9,949 nt of DNA. Source: JAZQNC01 sp045536155. GTDB taxonomy: Bacteria > Bacillota > Clostridia > Oscillospirales > CAG-272. The translations under genes were made by a program, and so were the position numbers. Positions 1-6,620 of the stretch are shown here, in pieces. The DNA is taken from assembly GCA_045536155.1 (NCBI GenBank), contig JAZSMZ010000135.1:1-9949 (forward strand), in the 5' to 3' direction. Positions within the stretch are counted from its first letter, which is position 1; every line of letters begins with the position of its first letter. The notes under the pieces are model-generated. The model did no database searches and was not told the origin of the DNA. It saw only the letters and a list, made by a program, of their open reading frames with translations.

Positions 1-947
1 CCATCGCCGACCACGGCAAGGCATTTGTTCCCGCGGTCATGCAGCATATCGAGCTTGCCTGTATTCACTCCGGTGACTCGGCCTGTATCATCCCCTCGCT
101 GTCCATACCTCCCAAGCACGTTGAAACCATCAACCGCTACACCGAGCTTATTGCGAACAGCCTCAACGTATGCGGTCTTATGAATATGCAGTATGCTATC
201 GCCGACGACACCGTTTACGTTCTCGAGGCCAACCCGAGAGCATCGCGTACCGTTCCGCTGGTATCCAAGGTATGCAATTTGCAGATGGCAAAGGTGGCAA
301 CCCGCGCGATCATGCATGAATTTGTCGGCGGAGATTCGCCCATCGACTCGCTCAAGCACCGCGACATTCCCTATTACGGAGTAAAAGAAGCGGTATTCCC
401 CTTCAATATGTTCCCCGAGGTAGACCCCGTTCTGGGTCCCGAGATGCGCTCCACCGGTGAGGTTCTCGGAATTTCGCCCTCCTTCGGCGAGGCTTATTAC
501 AAGGCTCAGGAGGGAACTCAGGTAAGAATTCCCGACAGCGGAAGCGTTCTTATCTCGGTTACCGATGACGACAAAGAAGAGGCAATCGAGGTCGCAAGAG
601 TGTTCAAGAGCACCGGCCTCAACATCGTTGCAACCGAGGGAACCGCGAAATTCCTTCGCGAAAACGGAATTGAATGTGAGACTGTCCGCAAGCTTTACGA
701 GGGCAGACCGAACCTTATGGACGGCATTATGAACGGCGAGATAACATTCGTTATCAACACTCCCATGCAGTCCACTCAGGCGGCGCAGGATGACTCGTAT
801 ATCCGCAGAACGTCGGTTCGCAAGAAGATATGCTATCTCACTACAATGGCAGCGGCCAAGGCTGCGGCCATCGCGCTTGACGACCGCATGAACAAGCCTA
901 AGGAAATAGTTAAATCGCTGCAAGAGTATCACAGCGAGATCAAGTGA
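1..947 (+). CDS. carB: Carbamoyl-phosphate synthase large subunit, C-terminal part (5' truncated)
   Basis: Large subunit of carbamoyl-phosphate synthase, which makes carbamoyl phosphate from bicarbonate, ATP and glutamine-derived ammonia for pyrimidines and arginine in the cytoplasm. The gene enters from the left edge; the reading frame starts at base 3, leaving about 314 residues of a protein normally near 1,070. Visible landmarks include the end of the second ATP-grasp domain (MQHIE...HSGDSA, then VLEANPRASRT around 222-252 with the metal-binding Glu and Asn), the linker LGPEMRSTGEV near 450, and the C-terminal MGS-like allosteric domain from about 525 on (VATEGTA near 620-645, KLYEGRP near 690, FVINT near 750). 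The C-terminus, LQEYHSEIK, aligns with the usual end of the family (E. coli ...VQEMHAQIK), so the TGA at 945-947 is the natural stop. The same last residues are encoded again 80 bp downstream. Family assignment is very secure. Confidence 0.97.
   Translation, partial: IADHGKAFVPAVMQHIELACIHSGDSACIIPSLSIPPKHVETINRYTELIANSLNVCGLMNMQYAIADDTVYVLEANPRASRTVPLVSKVCNLQMAKVATRAIMHEFVGGDSPIDSLKHRDIPYYGVKEAVFPFNMFPEVDPVLGPEMRSTGEVLGISPSFGEAYYKAQEGTQVRIPDSGSVLISVTDDDKEEAIEVARVFKSTGLNIVATEGTAKFLRENGIECETVRKLYEGRPNLMDGIMNGEITFVINTPMQSTQAAQDDSYIRRTSVRKKICYLTTMAAAKAAAIALDDRMNKPKEIVKSLQEYHSEIK
912..947 (+). repeat. Direct repeat, copy 1 (3' end of carB)
   Basis: The last 36 bases of carB, encoding KSLQEYHSEIK plus stop. 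They are matched at 992-1027 with a fixed offset of 80 bp. The 25-base core 921-945 differs from 1001-1025 at one position only. Across all 36 bases there are four differences (917/997, 920/1000, 923/1003, 946/1026), and each is synonymous in the carB frame: TCG/TCT, CTG/CTT, CAA/CAG, TGA/TAA. Confidence 0.93.
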
Positions 948-991
948 TCCTTTCGCAAAAGAAAATTTTTGCCGACATTTACGGCGGTAAA

Positions 992-1027
992 AAATCTCTT
1001 CAGGAGTATCACAGCGAGATCAAGTAA
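992..1027 (+). repeat. Direct repeat, copy 2 (displaced carB 3'-end remnant)
   Basis: Second copy of the carB 3' end, lying in non-coding DNA 45 bp after the carB stop. In its own frame it reads KSLQEYHSEIK and ends in TAA. The bases before 992 do not resemble carB upstream of 912, so the duplication begins abruptly there. It may be the original gene end displaced by recombination or by an integration event at the carB 3' end; that history is inference. No start codon or ribosome binding site suggests that it is translated on its own. Confidence 0.85.
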
Positions 1028-1049
1028 TCGGCAAGAGACCATATCAATC

Positions 1050-1078
1050 AGGGGGACGCTTCTATGAGGCATCCCCCT
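1050..1078 (+). other. GC-rich hairpin downstream of carB
   Basis: Arms AGGGGGA (1050-1056) and TCCCCCT (1072-1078) pair perfectly. They continue inside, past one C-A mismatch, with GCTTC (1058-1062) against GAGGC (1066-1070) around a three-base loop. The stem is long and stable, but the bases after it (CAAATATAAT) are not a T-tract. It may therefore act as a weak terminator, an mRNA 3'-end stabiliser for the carB transcript, or be followed directly by the promoter of the next gene. Confidence 0.45.
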
Positions 1079-1082
1079 CAAA

Positions 1083-1088
1083 TATAAT
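1083..1088 (+). promoter_or_regulatory. Possible -10 box (TATAAT) upstream of the CDF gene
   Basis: A perfect TATAAT lies about 90 bases before the CDF transporter start. The spaced -35 position (about 1060-1065, TTCTAT) is a poor match and falls within the hairpin at 1050-1078. A transcript from here would have a leader of about 85 nt with a small CGGTG (1091-1095) / CACCG (1110-1114) stem. Only the -10 box is convincing. Confidence 0.3.
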
Positions 1089-1177
1089 GGCGGTGAGAGG
1101 GAGGATCCGCACCGTGTTTGCCCTGTCCCTATGCAACCTTGAAACATCCAATCACAATCTGCTAAAAGGATAAAACA

Positions 1178-2338
1178 ATGTTCGATTTAATTGCCAAAAT
1201 TTTTGTCAAAAATCATAACGACGTCAAAAACCCTGCCGTCCGCACGGCCTACGGCACGATGACGTCCATTTTCGGCATCGTTATCAACGTGCTGCTTTTT
1301 GTGGGAAAGTTTATCGTCGGTACGGTGTTCATGAGCGTGTCTATCCGAGGCGATGCGATAAACAACCTCTCCGATGCCCTTTCGTCGGTTATCGCGCTCA
1401 TCAGCTTCAAGATGTCCGAAAAGCCGGCCGATCGTGAGCATCCGTTCGGTCACGCGCGAATCGAATACATCGCGTCGATGATAGTATCCTTCCTTATTAT
1501 ACATATCTCTCTCGAGCAGTTTCGCGAATCGCTTGACAAGATATTGAACCCCGTACCGTCGCAGTTTTCCTATCTGACAATAGCTGTGCTCGCGGTATCG
1601 ATTTTAGCAAAGCTCTGGATGTACCTTTTCAACCGCGCGATGGGCAAAAAGATAGGCTCGCTCGTAATGCAGGCCAATGCGGCCGACAGCATATCCGACG
1701 TGCTGGGCACGAGCGCGGTGCTCATCTCGGTGCTCGTTGCCGAGGTGATAAAGTTCAACATCGACGGATATATGGGTATCATCGTCGGCGTGCTTATACT
1801 GATAAGCGGACTTAAAATACTCAACGACGCGAAAAACTCCCTTCTCGGCGAAGCGCCCGACAATGAGCTTGTTGCCGAGATAAGCTCCGACGTGCTCAGC
1901 CATCCCGAGGTGCTTGGCATACACGATATCGTGGTGCACAACTACGGCGCGGGAATGCATTTCGCCACTCTCCACGTCGAGGTCGACGGCAAGGCCGACC
2001 TTTTCGAAACACACGACGTTGTGGATAACATCGAGCGCGAGCTGTCGGCGAAATACAACATCCACTGCTCCTGTCATCTCGACCCCATTGTCACCGACGA
2101 CGAGAAGGTGACTTCTCTTCGCACTCTCGCCGCCCAAACGGTCGCATCGATAGACGATCGCTTAAGCATACACGATTTTCGCATGGTCGCGGGCGTTACC
2201 CACACCAATCTGATTTTCGACGTCGTCGTTCCCTTTGAATACGAATCGGACTGCGCCGATCTGCAAAAGCAGATCGACGAAAGGATAAAGGAGATCGACA
2301 ACAGCTATTACACCGTCATAACTATTGACCGCGCCTGA
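1178..2338 (+). CDS. Cation diffusion facilitator (CDF) metal exporter, probably Mn(II)-type, extended C-terminus
   Basis: Membrane metal/proton antiporter of the CDF family (386 aa), expected to export divalent metal ions from the cytoplasm. The N-terminal 210 residues hold the membrane segments. The hallmark TM2 stretch is RGDAINNLSDALSS, followed by EKPADREHPFGHARIEYIA (about 81-99), and TM5 carries NAADSISDVLG. The transport-site pairs are N62-xxx-D66 in TM2 and D170-xxx-D174 in TM5. In this family HxxxD pairs typify Zn exporters, while an Asn/Asp set without His is seen in Mn-type members such as MntE, so Mn(II) is the inferred substrate. The cytoplasmic domain begins near 231 (GIHDIVVHNYGAGMHFATLHVEVDG). 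A further segment of about 75 residues (312-386) looks like a second copy of this fold, making the protein longer than the usual roughly 300. Ribosome binding site AAAGGA (1165-1170) is 7 bases before ATG. The next gene starts 27 bases downstream. Confidence 0.93.
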   Translation: MFDLIAKIFVKNHNDVKNPAVRTAYGTMTSIFGIVINVLLFVGKFIVGTVFMSVSIRGDAINNLSDALSSVIALISFKMSEKPADREHPFGHARIEYIASMIVSFLIIHISLEQFRESLDKILNPVPSQFSYLTIAVLAVSILAKLWMYLFNRAMGKKIGSLVMQANAADSISDVLGTSAVLISVLVAEVIKFNIDGYMGIIVGVLILISGLKILNDAKNSLLGEAPDNELVAEISSDVLSHPEVLGIHDIVVHNYGAGMHFATLHVEVDGKADLFETHDVVDNIERELSAKYNIHCSCHLDPIVTDDEKVTSLRTLAAQTVASIDDRLSIHDFRMVAGVTHTNLIFDVVVPFEYESDCADLQKQIDERIKEIDNSYYTVITIDRA

Positions 2339-2365
2339 ACGATGGGCAAATGAAAGGAAAGAAAA

Positions 2366-3346
2366 GTGAAAATCAAAGGAATTGTGGCCGCGCTTCTTCT
2401 CACGCTGGTGCTTTTGTGCACGTCGTGCGGTCAGGAAAGCGAAAGCTATGACATAGTAGCTACGATATTCCCCGGTTACGACTTTGCCCGTGCGCTTGCG
2501 GGCGATGACCTCAGCATAAAACAGCTTCTGCCGCCCGGAGCTGAGTCGCACAGCTACGAGGTGTCGGCGCGCGACATCATTGCCATTCAAAAGTGCAAGA
2601 TATTCATCTGTGTCGGCGGTGAATCGGAGAGGTGGGTGGATTCCATACTCGAATCGATGGACGAAAAGCCGCGCGTCATACGCATGATGGATTGTGTTGA
2701 CGTGCTCGGCGAGGAGATCAAGGAGGGCATGGAGCACGATCACAGTGATCACGATCACAGCGATCATGATCACAGTGATCATAATCACCGCGATGGCAAA
2801 TACGACGAGCACGTCTGGACGTCGCCGAAAAATGCCGCCTTGATCGTTGAAACTTTGCGCGATGTGATAGTCGAGGAGTTTCCCTATCTTGCCGATTCGG
2901 TAAGAGCGAATGCCGACAGCTACGTTAGCAAGATACTCGAGCTTGACAGCCGATTCGACTCCCTTTTTTCAAAAAAAGATGATACTTGCCTCATTTTCGG
3001 CGACCGATTCCCCCTTCGCTATTTCGTTGAACGCTATGGCATCGACTACTACGCCGCTTTCCCCGGATGTTCGGTCGACAGCGAGGCGAGCGCATCGACG
3101 GTGGCATTTTTGATAAATAAAATAAAAGAGATCGGCGCACCGACAGTATTTTATATCGAGTTTTCAAATCACGTTATCGCCGACAGCATCGCAGAGTCGA
3201 CCGGTGTGGGCACAGCACAGTTTAACACCTGCCACAACGTAAGCAAAAAACAGCTCGACGAGGGGGCAACTTACCTGTCGCTGATGGAAGAAAATTACCG
3301 CACGATGGAAAAATATATTGTCGGATCGGATAAAGAAAATCGTTAA
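2366..3346 (+). CDS. Metal ABC transporter substrate-binding lipoprotein (ZnuA/TroA-like, His-rich loop)
   Basis: Extracytoplasmic metal-binding protein of the cluster 9 (ZnuA/TroA/AdcA) family, 326 aa, which normally hands Zn(II) or Mn(II) to an ABC permease. GTG start at 2366, preceded by GAAAGGA (2352-2358). A hydrophobic signal peptide (about 5-20) ends in CTS-C21, an atypical lipobox (Cys at -3) that still suggests lipid anchoring. Probable ligands are H62 (PPGAESHSYE) and H149 (DEHVWTSP). The position of the usual third His instead shows FGDRFPLRYF, with D213 near it, followed by AAFPGCSVDSEAS and NTCHNVSKKQLDEGATYLSLM. I recall this combination from clostridial relatives. Between the first two ligands is a His/Asp-rich loop (124-143), typical of Zn-binding members. 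Probably cotranscribed with the CDF exporter upstream. No znuB/znuC homologue follows; the next gene has its own promoter. Metal choice is inferred: the loop suggests Zn, the neighbour suggests Mn. Confidence 0.92.
   Translation: MKIKGIVAALLLTLVLLCTSCGQESESYDIVATIFPGYDFARALAGDDLSIKQLLPPGAESHSYEVSARDIIAIQKCKIFICVGGESERWVDSILESMDEKPRVIRMMDCVDVLGEEIKEGMEHDHSDHDHSDHDHSDHNHRDGKYDEHVWTSPKNAALIVETLRDVIVEEFPYLADSVRANADSYVSKILELDSRFDSLFSKKDDTCLIFGDRFPLRYFVERYGIDYYAAFPGCSVDSEASASTVAFLINKIKEIGAPTVFYIEFSNHVIADSIAESTGVGTAQFNTCHNVSKKQLDEGATYLSLMEENYRTMEKYIVGSDKENR
2735..2794 (+). repeat. 15-bp tandem repeat (4 units) coding the His-rich loop
   Basis: Four in-frame 15-bp units (2735-2749, 2750-2764, 2765-2779, 2780-2794) encode HDHSD three times and then the diverged HNHRD. 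Units differ by third-base changes (AGT/AGC, CAC/CAT). The unit contains GATCAC/GTGATC, so it is also partly self-complementary. Copy number could change by slippage in 5-residue steps without breaking the frame. Confidence 0.9.
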
Positions 3347-3351
3347 AATTG

Positions 3352-3381
3352 TTGACTTTTGAAGGCCGTGTGTATTATACT
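3352..3381 (+). promoter_or_regulatory. Sigma-A type promoter of the phosphatase/alpha-galactosidase operon
   Basis: A -35 box TTGACT (3352-3357) and a -10 box TATACT (3376-3381) are separated by 18 bases; an overlapping TATTAT (3373-3378) is an alternative -10. The start codon is about 44 bases further on. The promoter begins 6 bases after the preceding stop codon. I see no terminator hairpin between them, so some readthrough from the metal genes is possible. Confidence 0.75.
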
Positions 3382-3424
3382 TTAGTCAAGCGAAAAACAC
3401 TATTATAAGAAAAGAGAGTGCAAT

Positions 3425-4201
3425 ATGAAAGTTTTACTTATTTTAGTCGACGGCATGCGTCCGCGCGATCTTGCCGACATTCCCGAAGCTCAGGAGATAC
3501 TCAAAAAAGGAACCTCCGACCTTAACGCCAAAACTGTTTTTCCGTCGGTAACTCTTCCTTGCCACGTATCCCTTTTCCACAGCGTTGATCCAGAGCGCCA
3601 CGGTACTACCACCAACTGCTATGCGCCCCAGGTTCGTCCTATCGCGGGTCTTTGCGAGATGCTCAAGCGTGCAGGCAAAAAGTGCGCCATGTTCTACAAC
3701 TGGGAAGAGCTTCGTGACCTTTCCAGACCCGATTCGCTTGAATTCAGCTTCTTCGTTTCGGGCCATGTACACGCGTATGAGGATGCAAACAGAATGGTAA
3801 CCGATACAGCGATCGCGCATATTTCCAAATTCAAGCCCGATTTTGCCTTCCTCTATCTCGGATGGGTAGATATGGCCGGTCACAGCTTCGGCTGGGGAAG
3901 TGAACCCTACAAGCATGCCCTGGCGGAATCCTGGAAGGATATTGCGCGCGCAATGGGGGCAGTAGATGACGATTACACCGTTATTATTACTGCTGACCAC
4001 GGCGGACATGATTATATGCACGGAACCGATCAGGCCGAGGATATGACCATCCCGATCATCGCCTGCGGTAAAAATTTCACTCCCGGCTCAAGTTTCGACC
4101 GTCAGCTTAACATCAAGGATATCGCTCCTACCATAGTTGAGCTTGTCGGAGCGGAACGTGCCGAGGAATGGAAGGGCGAAAGCTTTATTCAAAATAAGTA
4201 A
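3425..4201 (+). CDS. Alkaline phosphatase superfamily / nucleotide pyrophosphatase-phosphodiesterase-like hydrolase
   Basis: Metal-dependent phospho-hydrolase of the type I phosphodiesterase/nucleotide pyrophosphatase branch (258 aa), no signal peptide, so probably cytoplasmic. All expected two-metal ligands can be placed: D9 in LILVDGMRP, the nucleophile T43 in FPSVTLPCH, D149 and H153 in GWVDMAGHSFG, D191 and H192 in TADHGGH, and H199 in MHGTDQAEDMTIPII. At 258 aa it is short for eukaryotic-type NPPs but typical of compact bacterial forms. The substrate is not evident from sequence; a phosphodiester, nucleotide sugar or phosphonate are all possible. The ribosome binding site is weak (AGAGAG near 3413-3418). 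The alpha-galactosidase gene starts 32 bases downstream and shares the promoter, so a role in metabolism of a phosphorylated or phosphodiester-linked galactoside is a reasonable inference, not a demonstrated one. Confidence 0.85.
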   Translation: MKVLLILVDGMRPRDLADIPEAQEILKKGTSDLNAKTVFPSVTLPCHVSLFHSVDPERHGTTTNCYAPQVRPIAGLCEMLKRAGKKCAMFYNWEELRDLSRPDSLEFSFFVSGHVHAYEDANRMVTDTAIAHISKFKPDFAFLYLGWVDMAGHSFGWGSEPYKHALAESWKDIARAMGAVDDDYTVIITADHGGHDYMHGTDQAEDMTIPIIACGKNFTPGSSFDRQLNIKDIAPTIVELVGAERAEEWKGESFIQNK

Positions 4202-4233
4202 ATACAATAGGTCTGCGAAAGGAACATACTACT

Positions 4234-5568
4234 ATGAGTAAGATGACATTTATGGGTGCGGGTAGTACCGTTTTTGCAAAAAACGTTATCGGAGATATGA
4301 TGCTCACTCCCGCATTGCGCGATTTTGAGATCGCTCTTTACGATATTGATCCCGAAAGACTTGAAGATTCCTTTGTTATGGTTAATGCGCTTAATGCCAA
4401 CATCAACGAGGGAAGAGCAAAGATATCCAAGTACCTCGGCGCTGAAAATCGCAAGGACGCTCTTCGCGATGCTGATTTTGTTGTCAACGCAATTCAGGTA
4501 GGCGGATATGATCCGTGTACCATAATCGACTTTGAGATTCCCAAAAAGTACGGTCTTCGTCAGACTATCGCCGATACCATGGGTATAGGCGGTATCTTCC
4601 GCGCACTGCGTACTATCCCTGTTATGGAGGAGTTTGCCGAGGATATGGCACAGGTTTGCCCCAAGGCGCTTCTTTTGAATTACACAAATCCCATGGCAAT
4701 GCTTTCGGGATATATGCAGAGATACACTCCCGTCACCACCGTCGGTCTTTGCCACAGCGTGCAGGTATGTACACGCGGTATTCTCTATGCGCTCGGCATA
4801 GAGTGGAAAGAGCCCCTTCGCGAGAAGATTGCGGGCATCAACCACATGGCATGGTTGCTTGAAGCGGTTGGTGCTGACGGCACCGACTACTATCCCGAGA
4901 TCCGCCGCCGCGCCATTGCCAGACTTGAAGAGGAGCTTGACAGCGAAAACAAGATCCATTGGGATTTCACCCGTCTCGAATATATCCGCCGTTTTGGATA
5001 CTATTGCACCGAATCGAGCGAGCATAATGCCGAATACAACAACTTCTTTATTAAATCGAAATATCCCGAGCTTATCGAAAGATACAGAGTGCCTCTCGAC
5101 GAGTATCCGCGGCGCTGCGTAAATCAAATTGAGGCATGGAAGAACGACCGCGCAAAATACGTTGCGGGCGACGTTACTCACTCTCGTACCCACGAATATG
5201 CATCATACATAATGGAGGCTATCGTTACCGATAAGCCGTTCCGAATTAACGGCAACGTGCTTAATAATGGCCTTATCGACAATCTGCCCCGTGAGGCCTG
5301 CGTTGAAGTTGCTTGCCTTGTCAACCGTGCAGGCGTTCAGCCGACCGTTCAGGGTCCTCTGCCCGTACAGCTTGCGGCGATGAACATGATAAACATCAAC
5401 GTCCAGCTTCTTACCATTGAGGCGGCTGTTACAAAGAAGAAGGAGCATATCTATCAGGCAGCAATGCTCGATCCGCACACCTCTTCTGAGCTTTCGATCG
5501 ACGATATCGTTGCCATGTGCGACGAAATGATCGAAGCCGAAAAAGCCTGGCTGCCCGAATACCGCTGA
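4234..5568 (+). CDS. melA: Alpha-galactosidase, glycoside hydrolase family 4 (MelA-like)
   Basis: NAD- and Mn-dependent alpha-galactosidase of family GH4 (444 aa; E. coli MelA is about 450), hydrolysing alpha-galactosides such as melibiose in the cytoplasm by a redox-assisted elimination mechanism. The N-terminal Rossmann motif is GAGSTVF (8-14). GGYDPCTIIDFEIPKKYGLRQTIADT matches MelA almost residue for residue, as do NYTNPMAM (149-156), TESSEHNAEY (259-268), VPLDEYPRRCV and NGLIDNLP. The metal ligands are C173 in GLCHSVQ and H204 in GINHMAW. The four residues C173-H-S-V176 are the GH4 signature of alpha-galactosidases, as opposed to CHE (glucosidase), CHG (glucuronidase) or CDMP/CNxP (phospho-glucosidases). 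Ribosome binding site GAAAGGA (4217-4223). Second gene of a two-gene operon closed by the terminator at 5577-5606. No sugar transporter or regulator is in the window. Confidence 0.92.
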   Translation: MSKMTFMGAGSTVFAKNVIGDMMLTPALRDFEIALYDIDPERLEDSFVMVNALNANINEGRAKISKYLGAENRKDALRDADFVVNAIQVGGYDPCTIIDFEIPKKYGLRQTIADTMGIGGIFRALRTIPVMEEFAEDMAQVCPKALLLNYTNPMAMLSGYMQRYTPVTTVGLCHSVQVCTRGILYALGIEWKEPLREKIAGINHMAWLLEAVGADGTDYYPEIRRRAIARLEEELDSENKIHWDFTRLEYIRRFGYYCTESSEHNAEYNNFFIKSKYPELIERYRVPLDEYPRRCVNQIEAWKNDRAKYVAGDVTHSRTHEYASYIMEAIVTDKPFRINGNVLNNGLIDNLPREACVEVACLVNRAGVQPTVQGPLPVQLAAMNMININVQLLTIEAAVTKKKEHIYQAAMLDPHTSSELSIDDIVAMCDEMIEAEKAWLPEYR

Positions 5569-5576
5569 AAGTAATA

Positions 5577-5606
5577 AAAGAGAGCGCAAAAAACGCTCTC
5601 TTTTTA
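5577..5606 (+). terminator. Bidirectional intrinsic terminator after melA
   Basis: Stem AGAGAGCG (5579-5586) / CGCTCTCT (5594-5601) with a 7-base A-rich loop, followed by T-tract 5601-5605 and preceded by an A-tract that gives Us on the other strand. It starts 8 bases after the melA stop. Confidence 0.9.
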
Positions 5607-5614
5607 ACTGAAAC

Positions 5615-5646
5615 AAAAAATCCCGACCGACCGGTCGTGATTTTTT
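5615..5646 (-). terminator. Intrinsic terminator of rpsB-tsf (bidirectional form)
   Basis: AAAAAATC (5615-5622) pairs with GATTTTTT (5639-5646). Inside it, past one mismatch, CGACC (5624-5628) pairs with GGTCG (5633-5637) around a GACC loop. On the minus strand it ends in six Us and lies 14 bases after the tsf stop. Together with the melA hairpin it forms back-to-back terminators between convergent operons. Confidence 0.88.
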
Positions 5647-5660
5647 AATTGTATAATCAA

Positions 5661-6587
5661 TTATTTCTTGATCATGTTGGCGATTTCTTCTGCAAAGTTG
5701 TCTTCTCTCTTTGCAATGCCTTCGCCCTTTTCGTAGCGGTAGAAGTCAACGAGCTTGATGCTTCCGCCGAATTCCTTAGCGCAAGCTTCGGTGTACTTCT
5801 GAACGGTCATGGAGTCGTCCTTAACGTAAAGCTGGTTGGTAAGGCACTTCTGCTCGTAGAACTTGCCGATACGGCCGGTGATCATCTTTTCGATGATAGC
5901 TTCGGGCTTCTTTGCGTTTGCGGGATCGTTCTTGATCTGCTGCATGAGAATGCCCTTCTCTTCTTCGAGAGCAGCTGCGGGAACGTGATCGGGATCAACG
6001 TATTCGCAGTTCATAGCTGCTACCTGGAGAGCTACGTTCTTTGCGTATTCAGCAAAGCCTTCTGCATTCTTGGCAGCGTCGTCAGCTTCGAACTTAACGA
6101 TAACGCCGGTCTGACCCTTGCCGTGGATGTAGGTGGAAAGAACACCTTCAACGGTGAGGAAGCGGCGGATGGAGATCTTTTCACCGATGGTGAAGATCTT
6201 GTCCTTGAGGGACTGGTCAACAGAAAGATCGGTGCCATCGAAGTTGCAAGCCATGAGAGCATCGATGTCTGCGGGATTGTTAGCAAGGATGGTGCGGAGA
6301 AGACCTGCAACGAACTCCTGGAAGGAAGCGTTCTTTGCAACGAAGTCGGTCTCTGCATTAACCTCGATCATAACTGCCTTGTCGCCTTCGCGGAGAATGT
6401 CAACAACACCCTCAGCAGCAATGCGGTCCTGCTTCTTAGCAGCAACTGCGATACCCTTCTCACGAAGGTACTTTATAGCCTCGTCAAAGTTACCGTCGGT
6501 CTCTTTGAGAGCCTTTTTGCAGTCCATAACGCCAACACCTGTCTTGGCGCGGAGCTCGTATACCATTTTTGCACTGATTTCAGCCAT
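5661..6587 (-). CDS. tsf: Translation elongation factor Ts
   Basis: Guanine nucleotide exchange factor that recycles EF-Tu-GDP to EF-Tu-GTP in the cytoplasm (308 aa). The N-terminal UBA-like domain is clear: VYELRAKTGVGVMDCKKALKETDGNFDEAIKYLREKG (about 9-45). The EF-Tu-contacting motif TDFVAKN follows at 80-86, in EVNAETDFVAKNASFQEF. The core subdomains follow (VALQVAAM near residue 188), then the C-terminal module ending at ANMIKK. Length is normal for the family. The start ATG at 6587 is preceded by AGGAGA (6596-6601, read on the minus strand). The gene lies 33 bases downstream of rpsB and is cotranscribed with it. Transcription ends at the hairpin right after the stop, so pyrH and frr, which often follow in Firmicutes, are not part of this unit. 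Confidence 0.99.
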   Translation of the reverse strand: MAEISAKMVYELRAKTGVGVMDCKKALKETDGNFDEAIKYLREKGIAVAAKKQDRIAAEGVVDILREGDKAVMIEVNAETDFVAKNASFQEFVAGLLRTILANNPADIDALMACNFDGTDLSVDQSLKDKIFTIGEKISIRRFLTVEGVLSTYIHGKGQTGVIVKFEADDAAKNAEGFAEYAKNVALQVAAMNCEYVDPDHVPAAALEEEKGILMQQIKNDPANAKKPEAIIEKMITGRIGKFYEQKCLTNQLYVKDDSMTVQKYTEACAKEFGGSIKLVDFYRYEKGEGIAKREDNFAEEIANMIKK

Positions 6588-6620
6588 TTTATTTATCTCC
6601 TGTCTGCGTATTTTTATAAA

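Noticed and set aside
1090..1177. Possible Mn riboswitch (yybP-ykoY type) before the CDF gene
   Set aside because: The leader is short and I cannot find the conserved internal loops of that class; only small stems are visible.
1604..2137. Antisense open frames within the CDF gene
   Set aside because: Shadows of a confident CDS caused by GC-rich third positions; no recognisable motif.
2735..2794. Short regular repeats that could suggest a CRISPR-like array
   Set aside because: The 15-bp units are contiguous, without spacers, and in frame in a metal-binding loop.
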